Of a stretch of 64,000 nt of DNA, positions 17,925 through 26,071 are shown one piece after another. The notes below the pieces were generated by a model, which ran no database searches, was not told the DNA's origin, and saw nothing but the letters and a program-made list of their open reading frames with translations. The stretch is taken from assembly GCF_002215035.1 (NCBI RefSeq), contig NZ_NKFP01000006.1, positions 1,624,530-1,688,529 of the forward strand, in the 5' to 3' direction. The stretch's first letter is position 1, and each line of letters opens with the position of its first letter. This DNA is from Leptolyngbya ohadii IS1 (GTDB lineage Bacteria; Cyanobacteriota; Cyanobacteriia; Elainellales; Elainellaceae). The translations under genes and the position numbers were made by a program.

Positions 17925-18193
17925 AGTTACTTTCTTGTTCCTGTTCTAGCGTTTTTTGCGTACTTAGAGTCTGAGAAAAGAGAAGTTTTGCCCCTCCGCA
18001 GACCGAGGAGAATACCCAATGGCCTATAATCGCTCGATCCATGAGTGGGCTAATTACAGACGAGTCGATCGCGACAAAGTAATCAACAGGATCAGCAAAT
18101 TAAATCAGAGATGTGACGGGTAGATTACAGCAGAAAGATATGAAACCCATAGGAAAAGGAATCGCAACGCACTTCACACATTGATACAATTAC

Positions 18194-20731
18194 TTATAGA
18201 GACGGGGATTCACAGGGAACAGCATTGGGAAAGTTCAGCATTTCGCCTAACGAGAAACAAACAAAGGGATTTTCAGGAACAGGGGGTGAACCCGCAGCAA
18301 CCCACAGCAGCAGTTTATCTGGGTCATAGACACCCTGGCGTAGCGAACCATTGCCGCCAGGACTGGCATCATCATCGAACAATTCCAAAGGGCTGGGCTG
18401 CATCGTGTTGGGATCGGTGCGATCGCGCCCAATTTTTACCATGCCTGCTGCGTCCAATTTGCCGTACAGCGTACTCACCCCATCCGGCTCCATCAGCTGT
18501 GCAAATCGCTTAAAACGGCTGGTTGTGGATGCATTGAGGGGAAGTCTCTGATGCTCAAAGATTTCGGGTTGCTCCGCGTGATTTGTGACGTAAAGCACTC
18601 CGTTTTCTTGCAGCTCCCGCACTGCCAGATGGTTGCCCACAATTTCAAAAACGTCTGCTTCCTTGGATTTACCATCTGCAATCATGATTAGATTTGCTCT
18701 TGCACTCGGCTCCGATTCCTTCAGTTGGCGGGCTTCGGTAAACGTCGTTGAAGTGCGCAACACCTGCGCCATCATTTGCACATCGCTGCGACCGTCTAAA
18801 TTCATCTCAGCAAACGATCGCGGATGCAGGGAGTCTAACCCCATTGTGATTCCCGCCACATTCAAGCCCCAGTTGGGCCACACCACCGCCGGATAGGTAA
18901 TAAACACATGGGGCAAACCATTCTGCGGCTGACGAACAAACACAACGGGATTGTTCATGATGTAGTCAACCGGACGATCCTGGTTGTCCAGCGTACTGCC
19001 GTGGTACAGGCGACCGTCTACCGTGGCTTCCCCCGTTGCGACCCACTGACTGCATCCATCCCAGAACAGCACATTGGGCAAGGTGTTACCGAATATTTCC
19101 TGAAGCACATCGCCATACGCCAACGCCATGCAGGACTCGAAGGTCATACCAATATCCTGGGTTGCCGCTGTCAGTCCCCGGCATTCCTCAATGACATCGG
19201 GATAGGAACGATTCGCAGCAAATTGTCCCAGCGCTAACCCCCGACCCGCAAGCCGCAGCACTCCCAAAACTTCATTTCCCAGAGAGGCGATTTCTTCGTG
19301 CAGCATTTGCCCATGCTGATAGCCCATTTCATAGGGCGTTCCCTGGAGCCAGATGACGCGAATAATTCCCCGATCGACGCGCCGGGGGGAAACGGGCTGC
19401 CAGTTTGACGGCAAAAACTGAGCGATGCGATCGGCAGAAATCGTGGGCGGAACGGGGGGGACGACGCTGGAAGTGCTGGAAATGGGTTTTCCGTCTTCAC
19501 AAACACAGCGGGTATCAGCCGCCGATGCCTGAAGTGACAGCAGCCAATCCTCCAGCGCCATTCCCGCCGACTGAGCCGCTGCTCTGGGCTGAAAACGGGA
19601 GACTTGCCGACCCAGACGCGCCAACACTCTGGCATCGATCACCGCATCCGGGGTGGGATACCGCTGTAAAATTTCTAGGAGCGAAAGCTGCCCATCCTCT
19701 GCGGCTGAAAGAACGATCGCCGATCGCAACGCCTGAATATTGGCGACATTGGCACGAGTCCGCACGACCTGCCCCACCTGAAACAGCAGATACTCCCCCA
19801 GCAGCGTGTTGAGGGTTCGGTCTAAAAATCTCAAATTCGCAGCGATCGGTTGATTTAACCCATTCTGAACCGCATCTGGATCGATCCCTGCCACTCGAAA
19901 GATCGATCGCCAACCCCTCGAAAGCTCTCCGGTTTCGGCAAAGCGGGTTAAATCTTGAAGGGGAATGGAACGCCCTAGTAACCCAAACTGAATAACCAGA
20001 TTGCGATTTACTAACGCAGGAGAATCGCTGGGCAACTGAGCCGTGAGGATTGCCTTTCCTGAAGGTTCTGCGATCGTGCCAAGCGCAGGCTGTAGCGTTT
20101 TGAAGACAGCACGGGATTGGGGAGTGGCGGGTTCTTGGTCTGCTGATGCGGCACTGCAATCGCACACCAATTCTGGGATCAGGGATTGCGTGACCTGAAG
20201 CACAGGCTCCAGGCGGGTCATCACCCGATCGACATCGTCATAGACACTGGCTAAAAGTCCTAGATCCAGCCGCACAGTGGAAGCAGGATAGTTCTCCGTT
20301 AGCTCCATCAACGTAAACCGATCGTCCTTTTGCAGGCTCTTGCTGAGGGAAGCCTGGAGTGCGTGCAGACTGCCATCCCTGAGCGGATTTCCAACAGCTT
20401 TATTTAGCTGAATCAGCGCAAAATCGCGGGTGCTATTCCGCAGGGATTTAGGTGGAGTAATGGCTGTGGTAAGCCAGCGGCTAATATTTTCCGGAGTCTG
20501 CTCACTTTCCTGCAAAAATTGCAGCAGTTCTGGGGAGGTGGACTCGTTCGCCGCAAGTGCCTGTAATTCCGATCGGGAAATTGGCAGCGTGCGATCGCCA
20601 AACTGCAACACAACCGTTCCCGCCGCAGTTGCCTGCGTTATGAGAACGAACAAGCTGATGGCACAGCCCAATAAAAAGTAGAATAACGATCGTCTAAGGC
20701 GAGAGATAGAATGATAGACAAAAGAATACAT
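18194..20731 (-). CDS. C45-type Ntn hydrolase with two DUF1400-like segments
   Basis: A signal or membrane segment (about 15-37, LLGCAISLFVLITQATAAG) is followed by two DUF1400-like segments (about 38-185 and 240-400). This helical domain normally precedes alpha/beta hydrolases in cyanobacteria. From ~455 to the end lies a C45-like acyltransferase/peptidase domain: GTPYEMGYQHG, then the predicted nucleophile Cys560 in WDGCSQWVATGEAT followed by DGRLYHGSTLDNQD. Such enzymes mature by self-cleavage before the Cys and hydrolyse amide bonds or transfer acyl groups (penicillin acyltransferase relatives, phospholipase-B-like). The pairing of DUF1400 with this fold instead of an alpha/beta hydrolase is unusual. 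It is likely exported. Two short tandem arrays lie upstream. Confidence 0.82.
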   Translation of the reverse strand: MYSFVYHSISRLRRSLFYFLLGCAISLFVLITQATAAGTVVLQFGDRTLPISRSELQALAANESTSPELLQFLQESEQTPENISRWLTTAITPPKSLRNSTRDFALIQLNKAVGNPLRDGSLHALQASLSKSLQKDDRFTLMELTENYPASTVRLDLGLLASVYDDVDRVMTRLEPVLQVTQSLIPELVCDCSAASADQEPATPQSRAVFKTLQPALGTIAEPSGKAILTAQLPSDSPALVNRNLVIQFGLLGRSIPLQDLTRFAETGELSRGWRSIFRVAGIDPDAVQNGLNQPIAANLRFLDRTLNTLLGEYLLFQVGQVVRTRANVANIQALRSAIVLSAAEDGQLSLLEILQRYPTPDAVIDARVLARLGRQVSRFQPRAAAQSAGMALEDWLLSLQASAADTRCVCEDGKPISSTSSVVPPVPPTISADRIAQFLPSNWQPVSPRRVDRGIIRVIWLQGTPYEMGYQHGQMLHEEIASLGNEVLGVLRLAGRGLALGQFAANRSYPDVIEECRGLTAATQDIGMTFESCMALAYGDVLQEIFGNTLPNVLFWDGCSQWVATGEATVDGRLYHGSTLDNQDRPVDYIMNNPVVFVRQPQNGLPHVFITYPAVVWPNWGLNVAGITMGLDSLHPRSFAEMNLDGRSDVQMMAQVLRTSTTFTEARQLKESEPSARANLIMIADGKSKEADVFEIVGNHLAVRELQENGVLYVTNHAEQPEIFEHQRLPLNASTTSRFKRFAQLMEPDGVSTLYGKLDAAGMVKIGRDRTDPNTMQPSPLELFDDDASPGGNGSLRQGVYDPDKLLLWVAAGSPPVPENPFVCFSLGEMLNFPNAVPCESPSL

Positions 20732-20772
20732 AGAATGGCGGATAGGGAGAGATACAGGGAACTATAGCTTAT

Positions 20773-20814
20773 TACTCCGATAATGCTACTCCGGTAATAC
20801 TACTCCGATAATCG
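20773..20814. repeat. Tandem 14-bp repeat, three copies
   Basis: TACTCCGATAATGC, TACTCCGGTAATAC and TACTCCGATAATCG follow each other, with a further degenerate copy (TTATTCCGATAAT). The array starts 42 bp upstream of the C45 hydrolase start. Confidence 0.8.
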
Positions 20815-20910
20815 ATAATCTTATTCCGATAATATTTGTCCTATTCGTCGGCGATCGATCGTCTGTCAATGTAGTGCTGAGTTGCAGCAGATTTACCCTC
20901 CTTGTCATTC

Positions 20911-20947
20911 AAGAAATGTCGTTAAAGAAATGTCGTTAAAGAAATAC
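20911..20947. repeat. Tandem 14-bp repeat, 2.6 copies
   Basis: AAGAAATGTCGTTA occurs twice perfectly, then AAGAAATAC. It is upstream of the C45 gene and unrelated in sequence to the array at 20773. Confidence 0.8.
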
Positions 20948-21329
20948 AGCTTTAGAAGCCGTATCGTGACAGTCTGATCGTCACACCATTTAACACGCCA
21001 TTCAAACTGAGTTTTGGCACTTACTGATACCCCAGCTCAGGGTAACGGCGATACAGGGTCGGACGGGGGGTGTTTGGTTGCAGCCTAGCGAAAAAAGATA
21101 TGAAACTCATAAGAAGGAATTTCTCTACCGCATCTCATCGCTTCACGATAGCTTCGGCAATCAAATAAAATTAAACAGAATGCAGCAGGAATAGGGTAAG
21201 TCAGGTGCAGATCAAAACATCAGAGCGTTGCTAATCCAGTGTTTCGCTTCGCGGATTCATCTCACAGAATGTACATTCATAATGATCAAATTATATTAAA
21301 AATTAAACAAATTAAAGACATAGAAGTTT

Positions 21330-21434
21330 ATATAGCAATCATAAATGATTCGTGAGAAAAGGGATGTGGAGCTTCGTCCCACGCAGGAGTGGAACCCCTC
21401 CACCTCAAATACAAGGCAGAAGGGATTGCTATAT
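21330..21434. mobile_element. MITE-like element with perfect 11-bp terminal inverted repeats
   Basis: ATATAGCAATC at 21330-21340 is exactly complementary to GATTGCTATAT at 21424-21434. The interior contains a GC-rich hairpin (TGGAGCTTCGTCCCACGC). It has no coding capacity. It resembles short palindromic elements that recur in filamentous cyanobacteria. Confidence 0.65.
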
Positions 21435-21751
21435 CGATGCATTATCCGACAGCACCAGTTAATATTGATGGAGGTAGAATATTCATAAAAATGCTCCTTT
21501 GTATCAAGTCCCAGTGTTTTGTTCTTAAGCCTTTAAACAAGATTTTGTAAACACTTCGTCATGATGCCTTACGATGTCCAGCATCTCCTTCCTCCAGCAT
21601 CATTTCCACAACCCTGAAGCAGACAGCTTCCCCTGGAGAAGCCCGCCGTATTGGTCGTGAAGCCTATCCCTGCATTCCACTCTCGCTAACACAGCTCATA
21701 CTTAAAACTTTACGATTTGTCCAATCGAAGATTCAAAATCAGTATAAAGCG

Positions 21752-22437
21752 ATGAATTCCAACCTGTGGACTAAGTGGGCAGAAAATAAGTACAACCGCT
21801 TCCTATTTTTGCTCCTTTGGCTGTTGGTATCTATTGCCTTACCCGAAAGACAATTTCTTGCCACAGGCACGATTTTGATTCTGTTTTTGGTCACAATGCT
21901 ATCGATCGTGCGCCAGCTTAGACCCAACCAATGGTGGCTGAAATACTATGCTGCATTGGTGTTCCTGAATATAGCCCTGTTAGGATTCCAGTGGTAGAAC
22001 TGTTAAATATCTCTACATGGAGCCACAGCTATAGTGTCATCGCAGCTATCCTTTTTATTGTGATTTGCGTACCCATTCTGCTGCTTCAGCAGGAGTTTTT
22101 CTCAACCCCAAAAGTGACAGCAGATACCCTTAAAGGGGGAATTGCCATTTACGTCTTGATGGGAGTCGCCTGGGCGATGGTTTACACCATTTTGTTTGAC
22201 TTTAATCCGAGTTCCTTCGCTGGTGTTCAACCCTCTCAGTTCCGATCCGATCTCCTGCACTTCAGTTTTGTCACTTTAACCACTCTGGGCTACGGCAATA
22301 TTCTGCCGATGGAGACTTCAGCCAGACTTATTTCTGATTTAGAAGCGATCGCCGGCATTATGTATCCAGCCATTCTCATCTCTCGCTTAGTCAGCGAATA
22401 TTCTTCCAAGAACAAGGAGATTCACCATGGAAATTGA
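21752..22437 (+). pseudogene. Potassium channel (two-helix pore type), broken by a frameshift
   Basis: Two overlapping reading frames together encode one ion-channel protein. The first frame (from ATG 21752) gives three hydrophobic helices and stops at 21997 after LLGFQW. The second carries on with VVELLNISTWSHSYSVIAAI, the conserved VTADTLKGGIAIYVLMG, the selectivity filter TLTTLGYGNI and the last helix. Joining them near CAGTGGTAG (about 21988-21999) restores a full-length protein of ~225 residues, so a single-base indel is the simplest explanation. A sequencing error cannot be excluded. The gene overlaps the next small gene by 11 bp. Confidence 0.8.
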
Positions 22438-22669
22438 AAGACCGAACAGCTCACCGTTAACCGAAGATGATTTGCAACATCTTGAAAAATTAGAGGCTCT
22501 ACTGGGGAAATCGATCGCCGATGGCGTGATCACTCGCCAGGAACTAAATGCTATCAAGGTGCAGATCGCGGCAAATGGGAAAGTGATGATTGAAGAATTA
22601 GATCTGGTGCGTAAATTTATCCGAGAGAAGATAGCAAACGGAGAACTTGCAATTAATTTTTTTAGTTAA
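22427..22669 (+). CDS. Small acidic helical protein, unknown function
   Basis: 80 residues, predicted mostly helical and charged (LTEDDLQHLEKLEALLGKSI, then ADGVITRQELNAIKVQIAANG). The ATG at 22427 has a good ribosome site (AAGGAGATTCACC). It overlaps the 3' end of the channel gene, so translation was probably coupled to it. The ADGVITRQEL segment is faintly EF-hand-like, but the acidic loop positions are incomplete. Confidence 0.65.
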   Translation: MEIERPNSSPLTEDDLQHLEKLEALLGKSIADGVITRQELNAIKVQIAANGKVMIEELDLVRKFIREKIANGELAINFFS

Positions 22670-22678
22670 ATCTTACCA

Positions 22679-23189
22679 ACGCTGAAATTAATCATCGAGG
22701 GCACTGAGCGGCGCATGACTCGCCTCAAAAACAAGGAGGAGCGCAAGCAATATTCCAGTGGAAAAAGAAGACCTTCACCGTCAAGAATCTGGTGATGAGC
22801 TAGCGCAAAGGCAAGGTACTGTACTTGAATGTACCTATGAGGGTAAAAAGCATGACAAAGCGATTTGTGACGAGGAGGATTACCGTTTTCCCAAAGGCAT
22901 CCAGTTGTGGAAAGACCCAGGCTTTCAGGGCTATGAACCGGAAGGGGTAAAGACGCATCAACCGAGGAAGAAATCCCGCAAGGGAGAATTGCATGAGACA
23001 GAAAAGCAGCGCAATCAGAAGATATCCAGAGCAAGTAGAGATCGAGCATCACATCGGGGGCATCAAGCGGTGCAACATTGTGGTGCATCCCCTCAGAACT
23101 CGAACGGATTACTTCACTGATACCGTGATGGAGATTGCTTGTGGGCTGCACAACTTTCGATTGAGCCAACGTCAGCAAGCCGTTGCCTA
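22679..23189 (+). pseudogene. Decayed IS5-type DDE transposase (3' half)
   Basis: Fragments in several frames match a cyanobacterial IS5-like transposase: TERRMTRLKNKEERKQYSSGK, then CTYEGKKHDKAICDEEDYRFPKG, then GFQGYEPEGVKTHQPRKK, then VEIEHHIGGIKRCNIVVHP and DTVMEIACGLHNFRLSQRQ. At least two frameshifts separate them, and the 5' half with the first catalytic Asp is missing. No terminal inverted repeats were identified. It is an inactive remnant lying between the channel locus and a pentapeptide gene. Confidence 0.75.
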
Positions 23190-23267
23190 ACAGCAATAGG
23201 CAGGAGGGAAAATGTCCCTGCTTTTCAACTTCTCCTTATTCCCGATGAAGTCTATTTTCTAATACTA

Positions 23268-23552
23268 TTAGTCATGAATCGTTCCATCGGGCATCTTTGT
23301 TCCCCGCAAGTTAGCAGAGTTTAAATTAGCACCTTCCAGGTTTGCCCAGCTCAGATCTGCCCCTCTTAAATCTGCCCACTGCAAGTTTGTATGACGTAAA
23401 TCTGCCCATCGCAAGTTGGCATGACGCAGATCAGCTCTTCTGAGGTTTGCATTTTTCAAGTCTACACAACTAAGGCTGGCTGATCTGAGATCGACGTTTT
23501 GAAAATCCCTCTCGCCTGATGCCAACAGCATTTGAAATTCAGTAACGTCCAT
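23268..23552 (-). CDS. Pentapeptide repeat protein
   Basis: 94 residues. After an N-terminal helix (MDVTEFQMLLASGERDFQNV) come about twelve tandem A(D/N)LXX pentapeptides (ANLRRADLRHANLRWADLRH and onward), forming a right-handed beta-helix, and a tail GTKMPDGTIHD. The head and tail match those of the pentapeptide protein at 24819, so the two are paralogues. The ATG at 23552 is chosen over an upstream ATG at 23576 because it aligns with the paralogue's MDAQE start and has GGAG six bases before it. The role is unknown; some family members bind topoisomerases, but nothing here shows that. Confidence 0.85.
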   Translation of the reverse strand: MDVTEFQMLLASGERDFQNVDLRSASLSCVDLKNANLRRADLRHANLRWADLRHTNLQWADLRGADLSWANLEGANLNSANLRGTKMPDGTIHD

Positions 23553-23680
23553 ATATGCTCCATCATGCCTTAACACTACAATTACTTCACCTCCTCCTTA
23601 TATTCCCCTGATTTTCTCGTCTTGTGCTACTGTTTTAGGTAAGGCTTATTTTCGGGCGTGTAATTCGTTCCACAAGCGTT

Positions 23681-23720
23681 TCTCCGAATCTAATTCTCTA
23701 CACTTTGTATGATTCGGAGA
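23681..23720 (+). promoter_or_regulatory. Hairpin sequestering the rbp ribosome-binding site
   Basis: TCTCCGAATC (23681-23690) is perfectly complementary to GATTCGGAGA (23711-23720), with a 20-nt loop. The 3' arm contains the only Shine-Dalgarno sequence (GGAG, 23716-23719), six bases before the rbp ATG at 23726. The stem would block ribosome entry when folded. Cyanobacterial rbp genes are known to be cold-induced through their leader region, so this could be a temperature or protein-responsive switch (inference). Confidence 0.6.
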
Positions 23721-23725
23721 CTTTT

Positions 23726-24028
23726 ATGTCGATTTATGTTGGCAATTTATCCTACGAAGTTACAGAGGATGGTTTGAATCAGGTTTTTCAGGAATACGGT
23801 ACGGTTAAACGAGTTCAGCTTCCAACCGATCGCGAAACAGGTCGGTTACGTGGATTTGCCTTTGTTGAGCTAGGAACAGATGCAGAAGAGACTGCCGCGA
23901 TCGAAGCACTAGACGGTGCAGAGTGGATGGGACGCGATCTCAAAGTCAATAAGGCAAGACCGCGTGAAGACAGAGGCTCATCGGGCGGCGGTCGGGGGAA
24001 CCAAGGGAATTCCTCACGACGCTACTAA
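23726..24028 (+). CDS. rbp: RRM-type RNA-binding protein (cyanobacterial Rbp)
   Basis: 100 residues with one RNA recognition motif. RNP2 is IYVGNLSY (2-9) and RNP1 is RGFAFVEL (about 43-50), followed by a Gly/Ser/Arg-rich tail (EDRGSSGGGRGNQGNSSRRY). Proteins of this type accumulate in the cold and bind single-stranded RNA or poly(U). The next gene is rpsU, the usual neighbour of rbp genes in cyanobacteria. The start at 23726 is favoured by GGAG and by the protein beginning MSIYVGNL. Confidence 0.93.
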   Translation: MSIYVGNLSYEVTEDGLNQVFQEYGTVKRVQLPTDRETGRLRGFAFVELGTDAEETAAIEALDGAEWMGRDLKVNKARPREDRGSSGGGRGNQGNSSRRY

Positions 24029-24032
24029 ACTA

Positions 24033-24051
24033 AGGGATTGCTGCAATCCCT
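24033..24051 (+). terminator. Hairpin between rbp and rpsU (terminator or attenuator)
   Basis: AGGGATTG (24033-24040) pairs perfectly with CAATCCCT (24044-24051) around a 3-nt loop, starting a few bases after the rbp stop codon. The following sequence (CTTAAAT) has only a weak T-run, so partial termination or mRNA stabilisation is more likely than full termination. Confidence 0.5.
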
Positions 24052-24143
24052 CTTAAATGCCCAGACCTAGGATAGTCAGTGGTTATTGCGATAGAGCGTT
24101 TTTTCTGCGCAGCCTTGATCTATCTAATTAAAAGGAAAATTGA

Positions 24144-24332
24144 ATGACCCAAGTTATTCCTGGTGAGAATGAGGGAATTGAGTCAACGTTGCGCCGATTC
24201 AAGCGGGCAGTTTCAAGAGCAGGAATTTTTCCAGATATGCGAAAGCATCGCCATTTTGAAACTCCAATCGAAAAGCGGAAGCGTAAAGAACTTGCAAAGC
24301 ACAAACAGCGCAAGAGAAAGTTCCGGTATTAA
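24144..24332 (+). CDS. rpsU: 30S ribosomal protein S21
   Basis: 62 residues matching bS21: [22 protein letters not shown] followed by a very basic tail ([20 protein letters not shown]). It binds the small subunit near the 3' end of 16S rRNA and helps initiation. The AAAAGGAAAATTGA before the ATG is a fair ribosome site. It lies 115 bp downstream of rbp on the same strand with a hairpin between. Confidence 0.95.
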   Translation: MTQVIPGENEGIESTLRRFKRAVSRAGIFPDMRKHRHFETPIEKRKRKELAKHKQRKRKFRY

Positions 24333-24399
24333 TTAGACGACGTGCTGAACAAAGTGCTTTAAGTGCGATCAAATTCATCATTTTGGAAATAGCCTAACC

Positions 24400-24765
24400 A
24401 TGAATATCAAGGAACTCTGTAGCCGCTACGCAGCAGGACAACGGGACTTTAGCAACCTAAATCTCATCGCAGCAAATTTGAGAAACATGAACTTTGCGGG
24501 GATCAATCTCAGCGGTGCCAATTTGACAAAAGCAAATCTCACAAGAACAAACTTGAGTCAGGCAAATCTCACAGGCGCAATCCTCACAGGCGCCAACCTA
24601 ACCGAGACAAATCTGACAAGAGCAAACCTGAGGGATGCTAATCTAAGCGATACTATTCTGGCATCTGAAAAACTCAGTCAAGCTCGTCCGCGTGAAGTGA
24701 CGATGGCAGAGAAAACATCTCCTGCTACATCCTCTAATCATCTCAATAATGCTTCCCTGCCCTAG
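24400..24765 (+). CDS. Pentapeptide repeat protein
   Basis: 121 residues. The N-terminal helix MNIKELCSRYAAGQRDFSNL is shared in pattern with the proteins at 23268 and 24819. About thirteen pentapeptides follow (GANLTKANLTRTNLSQANLT), then a non-repeat Ser/Thr-rich tail (EKTSPATSSNHLNNASLP). It lies 67 bp downstream of rpsU on the same strand. Function unknown. Confidence 0.85.
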   Translation: MNIKELCSRYAAGQRDFSNLNLIAANLRNMNFAGINLSGANLTKANLTRTNLSQANLTGAILTGANLTETNLTRANLRDANLSDTILASEKLSQARPREVTMAEKTSPATSSNHLNNASLP

Positions 24766-24818
24766 CATGGTCAAGCCAGAGAAAAGCGATCAATGCCTAC
24801 AATCGGATCGGTTGTTTC

Positions 24819-25373
24819 CTAGCGATGAACAGTTCCGTCAGGCATCGTAGTTTTACTCAGTTCTGCCCGATTGATGGTCGCTCCTTGAATCTCGGCTCCA
24901 GTTAAATCTGCTCCACCGAGATATGCCCCGTCTAAATTTGCGTCAGTCAGATCGGTTTCCCTCAGATTTGCTCCACTCAAATCGGCGCACCGCAGATCAA
25001 CATCGCTCAAGTCTGCTTTAGCCAGGTTTGCTCCACTTAAGTCTGTTCCTCCTAGTTTTGCGCCACTGAGGTCTGCTCCGCTGAGATTTGCCTGGGTTAA
25101 ATCTGCTCCGCTGAGGTCTGCACCACTCAGGTCTGCATGAGTTAGACAGGCTTGCGTCATCTCTGCATCCGCCAAATTTGCTTGATTCAGCTTTGCCTGC
25201 TTGAGATGCGCTTCAGTCAATTCTGCTCCGCTTAAATTAGCTCCCACTAAATCCGCCCCGATTAGCTTTACTCCAATCAGGTTTGCCTTCGTCAGGCAGA
25301 CTTGAACCAGGCTAACGTGACTGAAATCCCGTTGCCCTTCCGCGTATCGCTTCATGATTTCTTGAGCATCCAT
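24819..25373 (-). CDS. Pentapeptide repeat protein
   Basis: 184 residues. The helix MDAQEIMKRYAEGQRDFSHV precedes about 27 pentapeptides with central Leu (ADLSGADLSGADLTQANLSG and similar), giving a long right-handed quadrilateral beta-helix, and the conserved tail KTTMPDGTVHR. The tail matches the protein at 23268, which supports their common origin. It is convergent with the pentapeptide gene at 24400. Function unknown. Confidence 0.87.
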   Translation of the reverse strand: MDAQEIMKRYAEGQRDFSHVSLVQVCLTKANLIGVKLIGADLVGANLSGAELTEAHLKQAKLNQANLADAEMTQACLTHADLSGADLSGADLTQANLSGADLSGAKLGGTDLSGANLAKADLSDVDLRCADLSGANLRETDLTDANLDGAYLGGADLTGAEIQGATINRAELSKTTMPDGTVHR

Positions 25374-26071
25374 ATTTTTATCTCCTAATGTTAATCTTTA
25401 GTTTTATGGCAAATTTAACTGTAATCCTGTTCATCTCCCACCCAATTCTGCATTTAGTAAGGCTTACAGCCTCTACAAACTTGTGTAAAATTTCCCATCA
25501 GCTTACTTAGAAGAAGTGAATGGGAGAGAATTCTCTTTTTACACAAAATTTAAAACAGGAGCTTTACCCCTGAAATCAATTGCTCTATTGACGTTCACCT
25601 TGAGAAATACAAGACTTTTCTGCCCGACTCAAAGCTTCTTAAGGCATCTCATTCGCAAAACTTCTCTTCAACTCTATATATTCATCTACCTTAGGTTAGA
25701 AAAGTAGATAGCTATTTGGCAGACAACTGGTGTCTACAAGCTTGGACTGATCCTGTTATTGCACCTCTGAGATTAAAAGCTCAAAGATTCCATCAAAACT
25801 TTAGCAGGAGAGAGATCTTAAGTTTGAATAATATTTGCACTCCTCAATAGCCCAACCCTAGCACAAGAACTCAGGCTTCGCTTGCGTAAGTTGCAGTAGC
25901 AATTTTTGACTGCATTTTGAAGTCCCCTAAGCAATAAGAAATATCTAATTTATTTTTGGTGGCGAATAGAGTTATGATTTTAATCAAAAAAGAAGAGTGG
26001 TGAGGCACTTTTTCGTCCTAATCGCTGTTAAATTAAAACCAAACAAAATTGGGATTAAGCTAAGTCATATT
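25374..26071. other. Intergenic region, no convincing gene
   Basis: AT-rich stretch of ~700 bp upstream of the radical-SAM gene. A 63-codon frame at 25516 has no recognisable motif or ribosome site. It should contain the promoters of the pentapeptide gene (minus strand) and the radical-SAM gene. Confidence 0.5.

Larger units (their letters stand above)
20732..21751. other. Long intergenic region with repeats, no gene seen
   Basis: About 1 kb holding two tandem arrays and one MITE-like element (listed separately). A stretch near 21096-21115 (AAAGATATGAAACTCATAAG) resembles 18134-18153 on the other side of the C45 gene. No coding signal was found. Confidence 0.6.

Noticed and set aside
19515-20165. 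216-codon frame in another frame of the C45 hydrolase gene
   Set aside because: Same strand and region as the clear hydrolase, with Arg/Ser/Pro-rich nonsense composition. It is a shadow frame.
20911-20947. Possible CRISPR array
   Set aside because: Units are contiguous 14-bp copies with no spacers and no cas genes in the window.
25516-25707. 63-codon frame upstream of the radical-SAM gene
   Set aside because: AT-rich, without motif or good ribosome site. It could be real, but nothing supports it.
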